In this document: positions 41,243 through 52,840 of the stretch, piece after piece
How the letters are laid out: each line of letters starts with the position of its first letter
Position numbering within the stretch: the stretch's first letter is position 1
Source: Candidatus Sodalis sp. SoCistrobi
GTDB taxonomy: Bacteria; Pseudomonadota; Gammaproteobacteria; Enterobacterales; Enterobacteriaceae
Direction of reading: 5' to 3'
Length of the DNA: 57,932 bases
Assembly: GCF_900143145.1 (NCBI RefSeq)
Contig: NZ_FRDB01000001.1
Span: 1 to 57,932, forward strand
Program-made: the position numbers and the translations under genes
The notes under the pieces: model-generated
Told to the model about the DNA's origin: nothing
Seen by the model: only the letters and a program-made list of their open reading frames with translations
The model's database searches: none

Positions 41243-41310
41243 ACGACCGTCGGGCCGTCACACCGCCGGACCGTCAGACCCTCAAATTGCCGACCATCAG
41301 ACCGCCGGGC
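41243..41310. repeat. Short degenerate tandem repeat between folA and apaH
   Basis: Near copies of GACCGTCA (gaccgtcg, gccgtcac, gaccgtca, gaccctca, gaccatca, gaccgccg) recur at roughly 8-base steps. The unit is short and imperfect, so this could be chance in GC-rich DNA. It lies in a convergent gap like the clearer arrays elsewhere in the window. Confidence 0.5.
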
Positions 41311-41325
41311 TGGGGGGCGTTGACC

Positions 41326-42174
41326 TCAGGCGCTGATGGGGTTTTCGACGCCGGTTTCGTTCTGACGGTTAGAGGGGACGCGGGTAAACGTCTTGTCTTC
41401 CCAACGCAGCAGGGTCAATTCGCCGCCCCAACAGCAGCCGGTGTCAAGCCCGTAGATGTGCGCCGGCGTTCCCTGGCCCATCAGCGAGGCCCAATGACCG
41501 AAAACAACGCTATAGCGCTCAGACACCGGCCCCGGTAGCGCGAACCATGGCCGCAGCGGCGCCGGCGCTTTTTCCGGCGTGTCCTTGCAGTTCATTTCCA
41601 GCTGACCGTTGGGGAAGCAGTAGCGCATGCGGGTAAAGACATTGGTGCTGAACCGCAGGCGCGCCAGGCCGCTTAGCTCAGGGCTCCAGTTGTTCGGCAT
41701 ATCGCCGTACATGGCGTCGAGGAACAGCGGATAGCTGTCGCTTTTGAGCACCGCTTCCACCTCCCGGGCGCACTGGCGCGCCGTGGCGAGATCCCACTGC
41801 GGCGTGATGCCGGCGTGGGCCATGACCAGTTTTTTCTCTTCATCCACCTGCAGCACCGGCTGACGGCGCAGCCAGTTGATTAATTCGTCGGCGTCCGGCG
41901 CTTCCAGCAGCGGCGTGATGCGATCTTTCGGCTTATTGCGGCTGATGCCGGCATACACCGCCAAAAGATGGAGATCGTGATTGCCCAGCACCAACCGTAC
42001 GCTGTCGCCCAGACTGCGCACCAGACGCAGTACCTCCAGCGAACCAGGCCCGCGCGCGACCAGATCGCCGGTCAGCCACAGCGTATCCACCGCCGGATCG
42101 AACCGGACCTGCGCCAATATGATTTTCAGCTCATCGTAGCAGCCGTGAATATCACCAATTAAATAAGTCGACAT
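41326..42174 (-). CDS. apaH: Diadenosine tetraphosphatase ApaH
   Basis: ApaH splits Ap4A symmetrically and removes Np4 caps from RNA. The 282-residue product (E. coli 280) has the metallophosphatase blocks [19 protein letters not shown] and GNHDLH, plus a later His (MAHAG). It is the last gene of the lptD-surA-pdxA-rsmA-apaG-apaH operon, with apaG two bases upstream. Intact. Confidence 0.96.
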   Translation of the reverse strand: MSTYLIGDIHGCYDELKIILAQVRFDPAVDTLWLTGDLVARGPGSLEVLRLVRSLGDSVRLVLGNHDLHLLAVYAGISRNKPKDRITPLLEAPDADELINWLRRQPVLQVDEEKKLVMAHAGITPQWDLATARQCAREVEAVLKSDSYPLFLDAMYGDMPNNWSPELSGLARLRFSTNVFTRMRYCFPNGQLEMNCKDTPEKAPAPLRPWFALPGPVSERYSVVFGHWASLMGQGTPAHIYGLDTGCCWGGELTLLRWEDKTFTRVPSNRQNETGVENPISA

Positions 42175-42176
42175 AG

Positions 42177-42554
42177 TTAATTTATAAGAGAAGGAATCGC
42201 CAGGCGGAAGACGGGAATGGCAACGTGAAATCCCTGTCCTTGATCATCGACCATTTCGTAATGGCCCTGCATGGTGCCGAGCGGGGTTTCCAGCACCGCA
42301 CCGCTGGTGTATTGAAACTCGCCACCGGGCAAAATGCGTGGCTTTTCACCGACCACGCCCTCGCCCTGCACCTCAGTCTCCTGACCGTTGGCGTTGGTGA
42401 TCAACCAGTAACGTCCTATCAGCTGCACAGGGTGCCGACCCAAATTGCGCAGCGTAATGGTATAGGCGAAGACGTAACGATCACTTTCCGGCTGAGACTG
42501 CGTCTCGATGTACATGCTCTGAACCTGAACACAGACACGGGGCGAGTTAATCAT
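42177..42554 (-). CDS. apaG: ApaG protein
   Basis: ApaG (125 residues from ATG 42554, equal to E. coli) is a small immunoglobulin-like fold protein of uncertain function, tied to magnesium and cobalt tolerance in Salmonella. The [20 protein letters not shown] and GTMQGHYEM segments are hallmarks. A GGAGTG site precedes the ATG. It sits between rsmA and apaH in the operon. Confidence 0.95.
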   Translation of the reverse strand: MINSPRVCVQVQSMYIETQSQPESDRYVFAYTITLRNLGRHPVQLIGRYWLITNANGQETEVQGEGVVGEKPRILPGGEFQYTSGAVLETPLGTMQGHYEMVDDQGQGFHVAIPVFRLAIPSLIN

Positions 42555-42567
42555 CAAAGCACTCCTG

Positions 42568-43386
42568 TTAGTCTTGTGAAACGGGGCGCTCCGCCAGCAC
42601 GTTGGCTAAACGGCAATAATGCTCAACGCTCACATTTTCCGCGCGCAGCGTTGCGTCGATACCCTGTTCCGCCAGCTGTTGCGCGCTAAAAAGATTACCC
42701 AGGCTATTACGCAACGTTTTGCGGCGCTGGTTGAACGCCAGGCTGGTCAAGGTGGCGAGTTTGCTCAGATCCTTCACCGGGAACGGCAGCGTGGCATAGG
42801 GTACCAGCCGCACTACCGCCGAATCCACTTTCGGCGCCGGCCGGAATGAGGCCGGCGGCACTTCCAGCACCGGGATTATCTGGCAGTAATACTGGGCCAT
42901 GACGCTTAACCGGCCGTAGGCCTTGCTGTTCGGGCCGGCCACCAGTCGGTTGACCACCTCTTTTTGCAGCATAAAGTGCATGTCGCGAATGGCATGAGTA
43001 TAGCTGAAAAGATGGAACATAAGCGGCGTGGAAATATTGTAAGGCAGGTTGCCAAAGACCCGCAGCGGCTGGCCCCGCGCGGCGGACAGCGCGGCAAAAT
43101 CGACCGTCATGGCGTCCTGCTGCACAATGTTCAGCTTGGACTGCAAAAAAGGATGGCTGGCCAGACGGGCGGCCAGATCGCGGTCGAGCTCGATAACGGT
43201 CATCTCATCGACGCGCTCCGCCACCGGCTCGGTCAGGGCGCCGAGGCCGGGCCCGATTTCCACTATTGCCTGGCCGGGCTGCGGATAAATGGCGGCAACA
43301 ATAGCATCAATGATTGAGCTGTCGTGGAGAAAGTTCTGGCCGAAACGCTTGCGTGCCAGATGCCCCTGATGTACGCGGTTATTCAT
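42568..43386 (-). CDS. rsmA: 16S rRNA A1518/A1519 dimethyltransferase RsmA (KsgA)
   Basis: RsmA dimethylates two adenines in helix 45 of 16S rRNA late in 30S assembly. The 272-residue protein (E. coli 273) has the SAM-binding loop [13 protein letters not shown] and the catalytic NLPYNIS motif. Its start lies 8 bp inside the end of pdxA, indicating coupled translation. Intact. Confidence 0.96.
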   Translation of the reverse strand: MNNRVHQGHLARKRFGQNFLHDSSIIDAIVAAIYPQPGQAIVEIGPGLGALTEPVAERVDEMTVIELDRDLAARLASHPFLQSKLNIVQQDAMTVDFAALSAARGQPLRVFGNLPYNISTPLMFHLFSYTHAIRDMHFMLQKEVVNRLVAGPNSKAYGRLSVMAQYYCQIIPVLEVPPASFRPAPKVDSAVVRLVPYATLPFPVKDLSKLATLTSLAFNQRRKTLRNSLGNLFSAQQLAEQGIDATLRAENVSVEHYCRLANVLAERPVSQD

Positions 43387-44371
43387 TACGATGTTTTATC
43401 ATGTCGATGGCGAGATTAAGCGCCGTTTTGATACTGCCGGCCTCCGCCTGACCCGAACCGGCCAGCTCCAGCGCGGTGCCGTGATCGACGGAGGTACGAA
43501 TGAAGGGGAGCCCCAGCGTGATATTGACCGCCCGGCCGAATCCCTGATACTTCAGCACCGGCAGACCCTGATCGTGATACATCGCCAGCACCGCGTCCGC
43601 CTGCTGCAAATATTTCGGTTGAAACAAGGTATCGGCGGGCAGCGGACCGATGAGATTATAACCTCTGGCGCGCAGCGTATCCAGGGCTGGCGTTATCACC
43701 TCGATTTCCTCCCGACCCATATGGCCGCCTTCGCCGGCGTGTGGGTTCAGCCCGCAGACGTAAATGCACGGCTGCGCGATGCCGAATTGCTGCTGCAGGT
43801 CGTGGACCAGAATCGTTATGACTTCATCGAGGGACTGGCGGGTGATGGCGCCCGGGACCGCCAGCAGCGGCAAATGGGTGGTCGCCAGCGCGACGCGCAG
43901 CGACTCGGTAGCCAGCATCATCACGACCCGATCGCGGCCGCTGCGTTCGGCAAAATATTCCGTATGACCGCTGAACGGCAGGCCACCGTCGTTGATGATG
44001 CCCTTATGCACCGGACCGGTAAGCAACGCCGCGAACTCGCCGTTGAGACAGCCGTCGCAGGCGCGGGCTAGCGTCGCGACCACATAATGACTGTTGGCGA
44101 CGTTGAGCTCACCGGCGACAACCGGCGCCGGCGCCTCAACGGCCAACACCGTCAGTTCGCCGGCCGGCCGGGGGGTGGCCGGTTGTTCAGGCCGAAAGGG
44201 GTGCAGCCGCAGCGGCAGGCCGAGCTGTTGCGCCCGTGCCGTCAATAGCGCGGGATCGGCGCAAATCACCAGTTCAACCGGCCACGCCTGCTGGGCCAGC
44301 GCGGCAATAAGATCGGGGCCAATCCCGGCGGGTTCGCCGGGGGTAATAACAATGCGTTGATTATTGCCCAT
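43379..44371 (-). CDS. pdxA: 4-hydroxythreonine-4-phosphate dehydrogenase PdxA
   Basis: PdxA oxidises 4-phosphohydroxy-L-threonine in vitamin B6 synthesis. The 330-residue protein (E. coli 329) opens with [14 protein letters not shown] and has [22 protein letters not shown] and [14 protein letters not shown] with metal-binding His residues. The start overlaps the surA end by 11 bp and the end overlaps rsmA by 8 bp. Intact. Confidence 0.96.
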   Translation of the reverse strand: MGNNQRIVITPGEPAGIGPDLIAALAQQAWPVELVICADPALLTARAQQLGLPLRLHPFRPEQPATPRPAGELTVLAVEAPAPVVAGELNVANSHYVVATLARACDGCLNGEFAALLTGPVHKGIINDGGLPFSGHTEYFAERSGRDRVVMMLATESLRVALATTHLPLLAVPGAITRQSLDEVITILVHDLQQQFGIAQPCIYVCGLNPHAGEGGHMGREEIEVITPALDTLRARGYNLIGPLPADTLFQPKYLQQADAVLAMYHDQGLPVLKYQGFGRAVNITLGLPFIRTSVDHGTALELAGSGQAEAGSIKTALNLAIDMIKHRNE

Positions 44372-45656
44372 TGCTATCGAGGATTTTCACGTAAGCGGAC
44401 GCGCGCTGCTCCTGCATCCAGGTCTGCGCCTCTTCGGCGAACTTGCGGTTAAACAGCAGTCGGTAGGCGCGATCTTTCTGCGCGGCATCGGTGCGGTCCA
44501 CCTGGCGGGTGTCGATAAGCTGAATCAGATGCCAGCCAAAGGAGGAGTGCACCGGCGTACTGATTTCCCCTTTCTTCAGGTGCATCAGCGCGTCGCGGAA
44601 CGCCGGATCGAACGCATCGGCGGAGCTCCAGCCCAGATCGCCGCCCTGATTTGCCGAGCCCGGATCTTCGGAAAGCTGTTTGGCGGCGGCGGCAAAGCTG
44701 ATGCGCCCGCTCTTGATTTGCGCCGCGATATCTTCAAGCTTGGCGCGGGCCTGTTGGTCGGTCATCACCACCGAGGTGCGCAGCAGAATATGGCGCGCAT
44801 GCACTTCGGTGACCGCCACTTTCTGATCGCCGCCGCGGATGTCGTTGACTTTCAGGATATGGAAGCCGACGCCGGAACGAATCGGGCCGACAATGCTGCC
44901 CTTCTGAGCACCCTGCAGGCGCGCCGCGAACAGCGACGGTAACTCTTCCAGTTTCCCCCAGCCCATCTGGCCGCCTTTCAGCGCCTGGGCGTCAGCGGAG
45001 TAAGTGATAGCCAACTTGCCGAAGTCCGCGCCGCTTTTGCTCTGCTCGACGATAGAGGTGGCCAGCGCTTCCGCTTTATCCAACTGATCCTGCGTCGGGT
45101 TCTCCGGCAGCGGAATGAGGATGTGGCTGAGATTGAATTCGGCGCCGTTGCCGGTTTGGGCGGCGATCTGTTGCGCCAGCGACTCGACTTCCTGCGGCAA
45201 AATGGTGACGCGGCGGCGGACTTCGCCGTTACGCACTTCGGCTATCAGCATCTCTTTGCGGATTTGCGCGCGGTAGGTGTTGTAGTCCATGCCGTCATAG
45301 GCCAGGCGGCTGCGCAACTGATCGAGAGTCATATGGTTCTGGCCGGCGATATTGCCGATAGCCTGATCCAGTTGCTCGTCGCTGATGGTGATATTGGCGC
45401 GCTGGGCCAGCTGCAGAATAATGTTGTCCATAATCAGCCGATCGAGGATCTGGCGGCGTAGCGTCGCGTCGTCCGGCAGCTGTTGATTGGCTTCCTGCGC
45501 GCCGTGTTTCACCGTGGACAGCATATTGTCCACTTCGCTTTCCAGGACGACGCCGTTGTCCACTACGGCAGCAACTTTATCCACAACCTGCGGCGCGGCG
45601 AGCGCGCCGTTGGCGCACAGGGCGAGGCCAAGGATAAACGTTCTCCAGTTTTTCAT
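44361..45656 (-). CDS. surA: Periplasmic chaperone/isomerase SurA
   Basis: SurA escorts outer-membrane beta-barrel proteins, including LptD, to the Bam machine. The 431-residue precursor (E. coli 428) has a signal peptide ending near residue 20 (CANGALA), an N-terminal chaperone domain, two parvulin domains (~173-275 and ~284-385) and a short C-terminal helix. It lies 65 bases after lptD in the same operon. Intact. Confidence 0.96.
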   Translation of the reverse strand: MKNWRTFILGLALCANGALAAPQVVDKVAAVVDNGVVLESEVDNMLSTVKHGAQEANQQLPDDATLRRQILDRLIMDNIILQLAQRANITISDEQLDQAIGNIAGQNHMTLDQLRSRLAYDGMDYNTYRAQIRKEMLIAEVRNGEVRRRVTILPQEVESLAQQIAAQTGNGAEFNLSHILIPLPENPTQDQLDKAEALATSIVEQSKSGADFGKLAITYSADAQALKGGQMGWGKLEELPSLFAARLQGAQKGSIVGPIRSGVGFHILKVNDIRGGDQKVAVTEVHARHILLRTSVVMTDQQARAKLEDIAAQIKSGRISFAAAAKQLSEDPGSANQGGDLGWSSADAFDPAFRDALMHLKKGEISTPVHSSFGWHLIQLIDTRQVDRTDAAQKDRAYRLLFNRKFAEEAQTWMQEQRASAYVKILDSNGQ

Positions 45657-45721
45657 AACTTTTCCATATATATCAGCCGCATACGCGGATTAAGTTCAAT
45701 GTTTGCGTCGAGACTGCAGCC

Positions 45722-48088
45722 TTAGAACGCCCGCTGATAGGGCAGTATGCCGGAGGCCAGCATCTTGTCCGTACCCAGGCCATAATTGCTGCTCAAACCG
45801 CGCAGTTCAATGTTAAACGACACTTTGTTGTCGTACTGGCTGGAGCTGTCGGTGTTGTTCCAGCCGGTAATCTTCCGCTCGTAGCCCACATTGATAGCCC
45901 AGCAGCAGGTGTTGTATTGCAGGCCGACCAGTTGGTCCGCCGGCTGATTCGCCTTGGTATCGTAATAATACGCCCCAACCAGCGACCAGCGGTCCACCAG
46001 CGGCCAACTGCCGGTTATCCCCACCTGCGAAATGCCCTGCTGATAGCCGGGATGGCTGATGTCGGACAGCATCTGCTCAATATATTGCGGGCTGGCGTAA
46101 CGGTAATTCAGCTGCAGGATGCGGTTTTCGTCGCGCCGATACTCCAGCACTGCATCGCCCAACGCAACGCTGTTTAGCCGGGAGTCATACTGCAGGCCGC
46201 CACGGACCCCCCACTGATCGCTGACGCGCCAGTAGCTATCCCCCGCCCATACCACGCTGCCGGTATTATCATAATTATCCCAGGTGCCGGTAATATCACC
46301 GGTACGGGGCCGCGAGAAGTAGTAGATTTGACCCACGGAAGCGTTAAATCGTTCCACGCGCTGATCGTCATAAATTCGGGTTGTCACGCCGCCCGCCAAT
46401 TGATTGGCGGAGGAGATGCGGTCCAGGCCGCTGTAAGTGCGATCGCGGAACAAACCGGAGTAGTCGGTTTGCAGGATGGTGGAGTCATAGACGCCGATAT
46501 CGTTCTGGTTGCGATAGGGCACATACAGGTATTGCAGGCGCGGTTCCAGGGTCTGCGTGTAGTCCGGCGCATAATCCATATCGCGCTCGAACACCATCTT
46601 GCCGTCGGTTTTGAACTGCGGCAACACGCGGTTTACCGATCCTTTCAAATGACGGCCGGTGCTGGTGTTGTCGTTGTAGTCGTCGATATTTTCCTGCTGA
46701 TAATGCGTGGCCATCAGCTTGGCTTCGGTATTTAAGCTACCCCAGCGGTTGGCCAGCGGCAGGTTGAGCGTGGGCTCAATGTGCAACCGGGTCGCTTCAG
46801 GGTAACTGTTGTTGACGTTGGTGAATTTGGCCGCCTGGCTGAAGACTTTAAAATCAAACGGACCCACGTCGTTTTTATAGTAGGTCACATCCAGCTGAGG
46901 CGCGGCGCGGTAAGCGTCGCTGCTGTTGGTGTCAAAGACCTGGAACTGTTTGTACGACAGGGCGGTGTCCCAGTTCTCGTCGGCATAGCCGAAACTGAAT
47001 TTCTGCGTGGCGTAACCGTCGGTGGTGCTACCGTATTTGGAATCCAGATCGTCAAAGTAGTTGGAGTCGCTGACTTTGGTGTAATCGACGTTAAAACGCC
47101 ACACCTGATCCATGACCCCGTTGTGGCGCCAGTAGAGCAACCAGCGATCGCTATCGCCGTCGCTGGCGTGCTCGCTGCTGTAAACCCGGTCTTTGGGCAG
47201 CCAATCGAACTCCACCAGCCCCTCGCCCGGCGTAGTCAGGTAGCGGAACTCGGTCTGGATCTGGGTACCGCGTTTACTCATGTAATTCGGCGTGATCGTG
47301 GCGTCATAATTCGGCGCCAGATTCAGGTAATAGGGCGCGCTGAACTCGAAGCCGTTGTTGCTGCCGTATTTGGCATTGGGGATAAGAAAGCCGGAACGGC
47401 GCTTGTCGCCCACCGGCATTTGCAAATACGGGCTGTAGAACACCGGCACCTTGCCGATTTTAAAGCGCGCGTTCCAAATCTCGGCGACCTGCTCCTCACG
47501 GTCGTGGATGACCTCCGACCCTACAACGCTCCAGCTGTCGTCCCCCGGCAAACACGAGGTGAAACTGCCGTTTTCCAATACCGTATAGCGGTTTTCGCCG
47601 CGCTGCTTCATGGTATCGGCGTCGCCGCGGCCTTGTCGGCCGACCATCTGGTAGTTGCCCTGATAGACATCGGTGTCTTTGGTGTTGAGATTCGACCAGG
47701 CTTTCGGCCCCTGCAACTTGATCTCGTTGCTGGAATAATTGACATTCCCGGTGGCGGTGGCGGTGGCGGTGGCGGTGGCGGTGACGGTACGCAGCGGCAC
47801 GTTGTTCTGCTCCTGGCGCTGCGTGAGCTGCACTTCATCGGCGGTGAGCGTGCTGTTGCCCTGTTCAATATCCACGTTGCCGCTAAAAAGCGCATGTTCG
47901 GGATAATTCGCTGCGGCCTTGTCGGCCTGAATATGCACCGGCAGCGAATTGGCATCGCCGGTGACCAGCGGTTTGGTATAGGCCGGCACGCCGAGCAGGC
48001 ATTGATCCGCCAGATCGGCCAGCGCCTGCTGACTATAAAGAGCGGACCCGATAAGGCTGGCCAGCAGTGTGGGTAAACGTTTTTTCAT
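45722..48088 (-). CDS. lptD: LPS-assembly protein LptD (Imp/OstA)
   Basis: LptD forms with LptE the outer-membrane translocon that places lipopolysaccharide in the outer leaflet. The 788-residue precursor has a signal peptide (cleavage near residue 24), a periplasmic OstA beta-jellyroll domain and a C-terminal 26-strand barrel with conserved GENRYT and [15 protein letters not shown] segments. Cysteines for the disulfides are present: Cys30, one near 178, and the Cys728-Cys729 pair. Oddity: in the jellyroll a hexanucleotide tract encodes alternating Thr-Ala (TATATATATG) that E. coli lacks. The frame is otherwise intact, and the gene heads the surA operon. Confidence 0.96.
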   Translation of the reverse strand: MKKRLPTLLASLIGSALYSQQALADLADQCLLGVPAYTKPLVTGDANSLPVHIQADKAAANYPEHALFSGNVDIEQGNSTLTADEVQLTQRQEQNNVPLRTVTATATATATATGNVNYSSNEIKLQGPKAWSNLNTKDTDVYQGNYQMVGRQGRGDADTMKQRGENRYTVLENGSFTSCLPGDDSWSVVGSEVIHDREEQVAEIWNARFKIGKVPVFYSPYLQMPVGDKRRSGFLIPNAKYGSNNGFEFSAPYYLNLAPNYDATITPNYMSKRGTQIQTEFRYLTTPGEGLVEFDWLPKDRVYSSEHASDGDSDRWLLYWRHNGVMDQVWRFNVDYTKVSDSNYFDDLDSKYGSTTDGYATQKFSFGYADENWDTALSYKQFQVFDTNSSDAYRAAPQLDVTYYKNDVGPFDFKVFSQAAKFTNVNNSYPEATRLHIEPTLNLPLANRWGSLNTEAKLMATHYQQENIDDYNDNTSTGRHLKGSVNRVLPQFKTDGKMVFERDMDYAPDYTQTLEPRLQYLYVPYRNQNDIGVYDSTILQTDYSGLFRDRTYSGLDRISSANQLAGGVTTRIYDDQRVERFNASVGQIYYFSRPRTGDITGTWDNYDNTGSVVWAGDSYWRVSDQWGVRGGLQYDSRLNSVALGDAVLEYRRDENRILQLNYRYASPQYIEQMLSDISHPGYQQGISQVGITGSWPLVDRWSLVGAYYYDTKANQPADQLVGLQYNTCCWAINVGYERKITGWNNTDSSSQYDNKVSFNIELRGLSSNYGLGTDKMLASGILPYQRAF
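47750..47785. repeat. Hexanucleotide microsatellite inside lptD
   Basis: Five perfect GGTGGC units and one variant (GGTGAC) stand in a row on the plus strand. On the coding strand they read as Ala-Thr codons. A 6-base unit changes length without breaking the frame. Confidence 0.92.
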
Positions 48089-48271
48089 AAGCGTTTTTCA
48101 GGTGTTCCGTCATCCAGGGCTTATCGCGGCAAACGGTCAGAGACTATATCACTCAAAAGCGTTGCGCCAGTGTTAAATCCTGCCGTTTCGCCGCGCACCG
48201 TTAGGCTTAGCGTTAAATGACAGGTATGATAAAGCAAATTTGTACCGACGGCATGATGAATTGAGGAGTAT

Positions 48272-49026
48272 ATGCGTTATTGGGGTAAGCTGTTGGGCGT
48301 TATTTTGGCAATCTGGGCGGGCGGCGGTTTTTGGGCCGTGGTGCTGGGCCTGTTAATAGGCCATATGGTGGACAAGGCACGGGGCGCCCGCGTGACCGGT
48401 CCCGGTTATTTTTCCGATCAACAAACCCGGCAAAACGTTTTTTTCCGCACCACGTTTCAGGTAATGGGCCATTTAACCAAATCCAAAGGGCGGGTTACCG
48501 AGGCGGACATTGTCAACGCCAACAGGCTGATGACGCGGATGCAGCTTAATGATGCGCTGAAAAGCGCCGCGCAGGCAAAGATAGCGATTTTCCGCTGCGC
48601 GGCCGGCTGCGCGAGTTTCGCCAGGTCTGCTTTGGCCGTTTTGATCTTATTCGCATGTTTTTGGAAATTCAGATCCAGGCGGCTTTCGCCGATGGCTCGC
48701 TGCATCCCAACGAACGGCAGGTGCTGTATGTTATCGCTGAAGAGCTGGGCATCAGCCGTGGCCAGTTTGACCAGTTTCTCAGCATGATGGAGGGCGGCGC
48801 GCAGTTCGGCGGCCAGCAGGACGCTTATCAGGGCGGTTACCGCCAGCCGGGACGGTCGCAGGGGCCGACGATTAAGCGCGCCTACCGCAAGCTGATGAGC
48901 GAGCATCATCCCGACAAGCTGGTGGCGAAGGGCCTGCCGCCGGAGATGATGGAGATGGCCAAACAGAAGACCCAGGCGCTTCAGCAAGCCTATGATTTGC
49001 TGAAGCGGGAGAAAGGGTTTCGCTAA
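48272..49026 (+). pseudogene. djlA: djlA, membrane co-chaperone, disabled by two deletions
   Basis: DjlA is an inner-membrane J-domain protein with an N-terminal TerB-like domain, activating DnaK and linked to the Rcs stress response. The frame begins well (membrane helix, then [13 protein letters not shown]). Near 48570 about 16 bases are lost (the RAFR-x-G part after AAQ), shifting the frame. The correct frame resumes as [15 protein letters not shown] and continues via [21 protein letters not shown]. Then, between GPT and TIKRAYRK, an in-frame deletion removes about 18 residues covering helix I of the J domain; the HPD motif itself remains. Confidence 0.9.
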
Positions 49027-49076
49027 GCGGAGCGCTGCGCTGCGCTGGGCGGAAGTTTATCGCTGCGCCATCGCGC

Positions 49077-49730
49077 TTAAAAATCCGCTTCACAGTGAAA
49101 ATGAATGGGCGATCCGTAGTGGGGATGGGTGATGGCCAGCGTTTGCGCGTGCAGCAAGAGCCGGGGCGCCATCGCTTTGGCATCAGGCGTGGCGTAAAAC
49201 CCGTCGCCCAGAATGGGATGCCCCAGGGACTGCATATGCACCCGCAGCTGATGCGAGCGGCCGGTCAGCGGCGTCAGGCGCACCCGGGCGTTGCCGTCGG
49301 GGTCGCGGGACAGGACCTCGTAGTGAGTTAGCGCCGCTTTACCGGTGTCAAAACAGACCTTTTGCCGCGGCCGGTTAGGCCAGTCGCAAATCAGCGGCAG
49401 GTCAATGTCGCCTTCATCGCGGGCGGGATGCCCGTAAACGCGGGCAATATAAGTTTTGCGCGGCTCGCGCTCGCGAAACTGGCGTTTCAGCTCACGTTCT
49501 GCGGCTTTGGTCAGCGCCACCACCAATACGCCGCTGGTAGCCATATCCAGCCGATGCACCGATTCCGCCGGGGGGAAATCCGCCTGGATCCGCGTCATGA
49601 CGCTGTCTCTATGCTCTGGCGCCCGCCCGGACACCGACAATAACCCGCTTGGCTTATTAACCGCCATGATGTGCGCATCCTGATAAAGGATGTGCAGCCA
49701 GGGCGTTTGCGGGGGATGATAAGGTTCCAT
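49077..49730 (-). CDS. rluA: Dual-specificity rRNA/tRNA pseudouridine synthase RluA
   Basis: RluA makes pseudouridine at position 746 of 23S rRNA and 32 of several tRNAs. The 217-residue product (E. coli 219) has the catalytic motif HRLDMATSG with Asp62 and the family blocks VNKPSGLLSV and LTPLTGRSHQLRVHM. No lesion, although it lies between two decayed genes (djlA and rapA). Confidence 0.95.
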   Translation of the reverse strand: MEPYHPPQTPWLHILYQDAHIMAVNKPSGLLSVSGRAPEHRDSVMTRIQADFPPAESVHRLDMATSGVLVVALTKAAERELKRQFREREPRKTYIARVYGHPARDEGDIDLPLICDWPNRPRQKVCFDTGKAALTHYEVLSRDPDGNARVRLTPLTGRSHQLRVHMQSLGHPILGDGFYATPDAKAMAPRLLLHAQTLAITHPHYGSPIHFHCEADF

Positions 49731-49779
49731 ACGGCTCCGGTTTTCCCGGCGGCCATGACCGCCGGGTAGGGGTTGCGGT

Positions 49780-52664
49780 TTATTGGTGGGTCACCACGAT
49801 AAGGCGGATTGCATCCAGACGCCAATTGGCCTCATCGAGGTGCCGGAGCACCTGACGGCGGTTTTCCGCCACCGCCTCTAGCTCGTCGTCGCGAATAGCC
49901 GGGTTGACCGCCCGCAGCGCCTGCAACCGGCTCAGCTCTGCGCTGAGATGACTATCCGCCTGCGCCCGCGCCTGTTCGGCGACCAGGGGCTCGCCGTGCG
50001 TGAGCATCCCATGCACCTCCGGCTGCACCGCGCTGACCAGTTTGCTGGCGGTATGGCGCTTCACGGCATTCAATTGCCGGTTAAATTGCTCAAACTCCAC
50101 CTGCGGCGCCAGATTGGTACCGTTTTTATCCAGCAGCAGGCGCAGCGGAGTCGCAGGCAGAAAGCGATTAAGCTGCAAATTGCGCGGGGCCTGAGACTCC
50201 ACCACGTAAATCAGCTCCAACAACAGGGTGCCGACCGGCAAGGCTTTGTTTTTCAGCAACGACAGCGCGCTGTTGCCGCTTTCGCTCGACAGCACCAAAT
50301 CGAGGCCGTTACGAATGATCGGATGTTCCCAACTGATAAACTGCGTCTCTTCGCGCGCCAGCGCCTGATCGCGATTAAAGGTAATGGTACAGCCCTCTTC
50401 CGGCACGCCGGGGAAATCAGGCACCAGCATATGATCCGACGGTTTGAGCACCAGAAGATTGTCGCTGCGGTCTTCCTGACTTATGCCGATGATATCGAAC
50501 AGATTGAGGGCAAAATTCACCAGTTGGCTGTCGTTATCCTGCGCGGCGATGGTCTGCGCCAGAACGCGCGCCGGCTCGCCACCGTTGGAATGCAGCTCAA
50601 GCAAGCGGTCGCGGCCCTGCTCCATTTGCGCCTTCAGCGCATCGTGACGCGCGCGGCAATCGTGGATAAACGCCGTCAGGCCGGTCAGCGCGCCCGGCTC
50701 CGCCAGATAGCCTTGCAAGGTCTGGTACGCCTCGTCATACAGCGCGCGGCCGGTGGGACAGGTATGCTCGAAGGCATCCAGCCCTTCATGGTACCAGCGC
50801 AGTAGCACCGCCTGCGCCGATTGCTCCAGATAAGGAACATGGATCTGGAATCCCGGCTCTGGCCGATGCGGTCCAGACGACCAATACGTTGCTCAAGCAG
50901 ATCCGGATTAAACGGCAGGTCGAACATCACCATCTGGCTGGCGAACTGGAAGTTGCGGCCTTCGGAACCGATTTCCGAACACAAAAGGACCTGGGCGCCG
51001 TCTTCCGTGGAGGCGAAATACGCCGCGGCGCGATCGCGATCCACCAGCGATAACCCTTCATGAAACACTGCGGCACGGATGCCTTCCCGTTCGCGTAACA
51101 CCTGCTTCAATTGCAGCGCCGTGCCGGCATGGGCGCAGATCACCAGCACTTTCTCCTGCCGCTGGTCGAGCAGGAAGTCTACCAGCCACTGCACACGCGG
51201 GTCGAAATTCCACCAGCTTGCATTTTGCCCCTCAAACTGTTGAAAGATCTGCTCCGGGTAGAGCATATGACGCGCGCGCTCATCCAGCCCCTGCTTGCCG
51301 CCCATGATGCCGGCCACTTTGAAGGCTGTCTGGTATTGCGCCGGCAGCGGCAGGGCGCAGGCGTGCAGCCGGCGCGCCGGAAAGCCTTTCACGCCTTGGC
51401 GGGTATTGCGGAACATGACTCGGCTGGTGCCGTGGCTGTCCATCAACATGGCCGTGAGCCGGCGGCGCGCGTCCTCGGCGGCCGCCCCCTGCTCATTGAC
51501 GCGGGCCATCAGCGCATCGGCATTTTGCCCGCCGAGCATTTCAGCCAGCAGCGCCATGGCCGCGGCATCCAGCGGCTCGTCGTTGAGCAGCAGCGCCACG
51601 GTATCGGCCACCGGGCGGTAGCGCTGCTGTTCCTCGACAAACGCCTGATAGTCATGAAAGCGGTCCGGGTCCAGCAGACGCAGACGGGCAAAATGGCTTT
51701 GCATGCCCAATTGCTCCGGCGTGGCGGTCAGCAGCAGCACGCCGGGGATATGTTGCGCCAATTGTTCCACCACTTGATATTCGCAGCTGGGGGCGGTGTC
51801 GCTCCAGGCCAGATGGTGGGCTTCATCCACCACCAGCATGTCCCACTCCGCTTCGGTCAAGTGCGTCAGCCGTTCTTTGTTGCGCCGCACGAAATCCAGC
51901 GAACATAGCACCAATTGTTCGGTTTCAAACGGGTTGTCGCTGTCCAGCAGGGACTGGCTGTAGCGCTCATCGTCGAAGATGGAAAAATGCAGATTGAAGC
52001 GGCGCAGCATTTCCACCAGCCATTGATGCAGCAGCGATTCAGGCACCACGATCAGCACCCGCTCCGCGCGGCCGGTCAGCAACTGCTGATGGATTATCAT
52101 GCCGGCTTCGATGGTTTTACCCAGCCCCACCTCATCCGCCAGCAGGACGCGCGGGGCGTGGCGCCGGCCCACTTCGGCGGCGATATGCAACTGATGGGGA
52201 ATCAGGCTGGCGCGGATGCCGCGCAGGCCGTTCCACGACGCGCGAAACTGCTCGCTGTAAATTTTACGTGCGCGGTAGCGCAGTGCGAAACGGTCCATGC
52301 GGTCGATCTGGCCGGCAAACAGGCGATCCTGCGGTTTGCTGAAGGTCAGTTTGCTATCGAGCAACACTTCGCGCAGCGCACAGCCGGTTTCGCCGTTATC
52401 CAGACGCGTCCCGAAGTAGGTCAGCAGGCCCTCTGTTTCCTCGACGGTGTCGATTAAAAGCTGCCAGCCTTCGTGGCTGGTAACGGTATCACCGGGATTG
52501 AACATCACCCGGGTAATCGGGGCGTCGCTACGTGCGTAGAGGCGGTTTTCACCGCTGGCGGAAAACAACAGGGTCACCATCCGTGCGTCCTGGGCAACGA
52601 CGGTACCCAGTCCCAGCTCGTTTTCAGTATCGCTTATCCAGCGTTGACCTAGCGTAAAAGGCAT
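49780..52664 (-). pseudogene. rapA: rapA, RNA polymerase-associated SWI/SNF-type ATPase, frameshifted
   Basis: RapA (HepA) recycles stalled RNA polymerase. The gene starts with [18 protein letters not shown] at 52664, and the N-terminal part keeps DEVGLGKT (Walker A), DEAHHLAW and the helicase C block [11 protein letters not shown]. Near 50850 one base is missing: CGG GAT TCC AGA should read CGG GAT ATC CAG ATC. The first frame then ends at 50685, and the true frame continues from about 50847 (HVPYLEQ region, [17 protein letters not shown]) to 49780. Together they span about 962 codons (E. coli 968). A sequencing error is possible, but neighbours are decayed too. Confidence 0.9.
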
Positions 52665-52840
52665 AAATTCTCGGCTCAGTGTTGTATTGGGCTAAATTAC
52701 CGGCAATAGCGCGGCTGGCCGTGGCAGGCGTAAGCCTGAAGTTACACGGCATGAAACGGGGTCAGAGGTTAACATTACGCGTTGAGGGCGCTATGGTAAT
52801 AGATGGCGACGGCGACGTCACCTGCCAATCGCCCCGCCAG

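Noticed and set aside
46781-48076. 431-codon plus-strand frame antisense to lptD
   Set aside because: A shadow of the highly conserved lptD gene in GC-rich DNA. lptD has full-length homology on the other strand.
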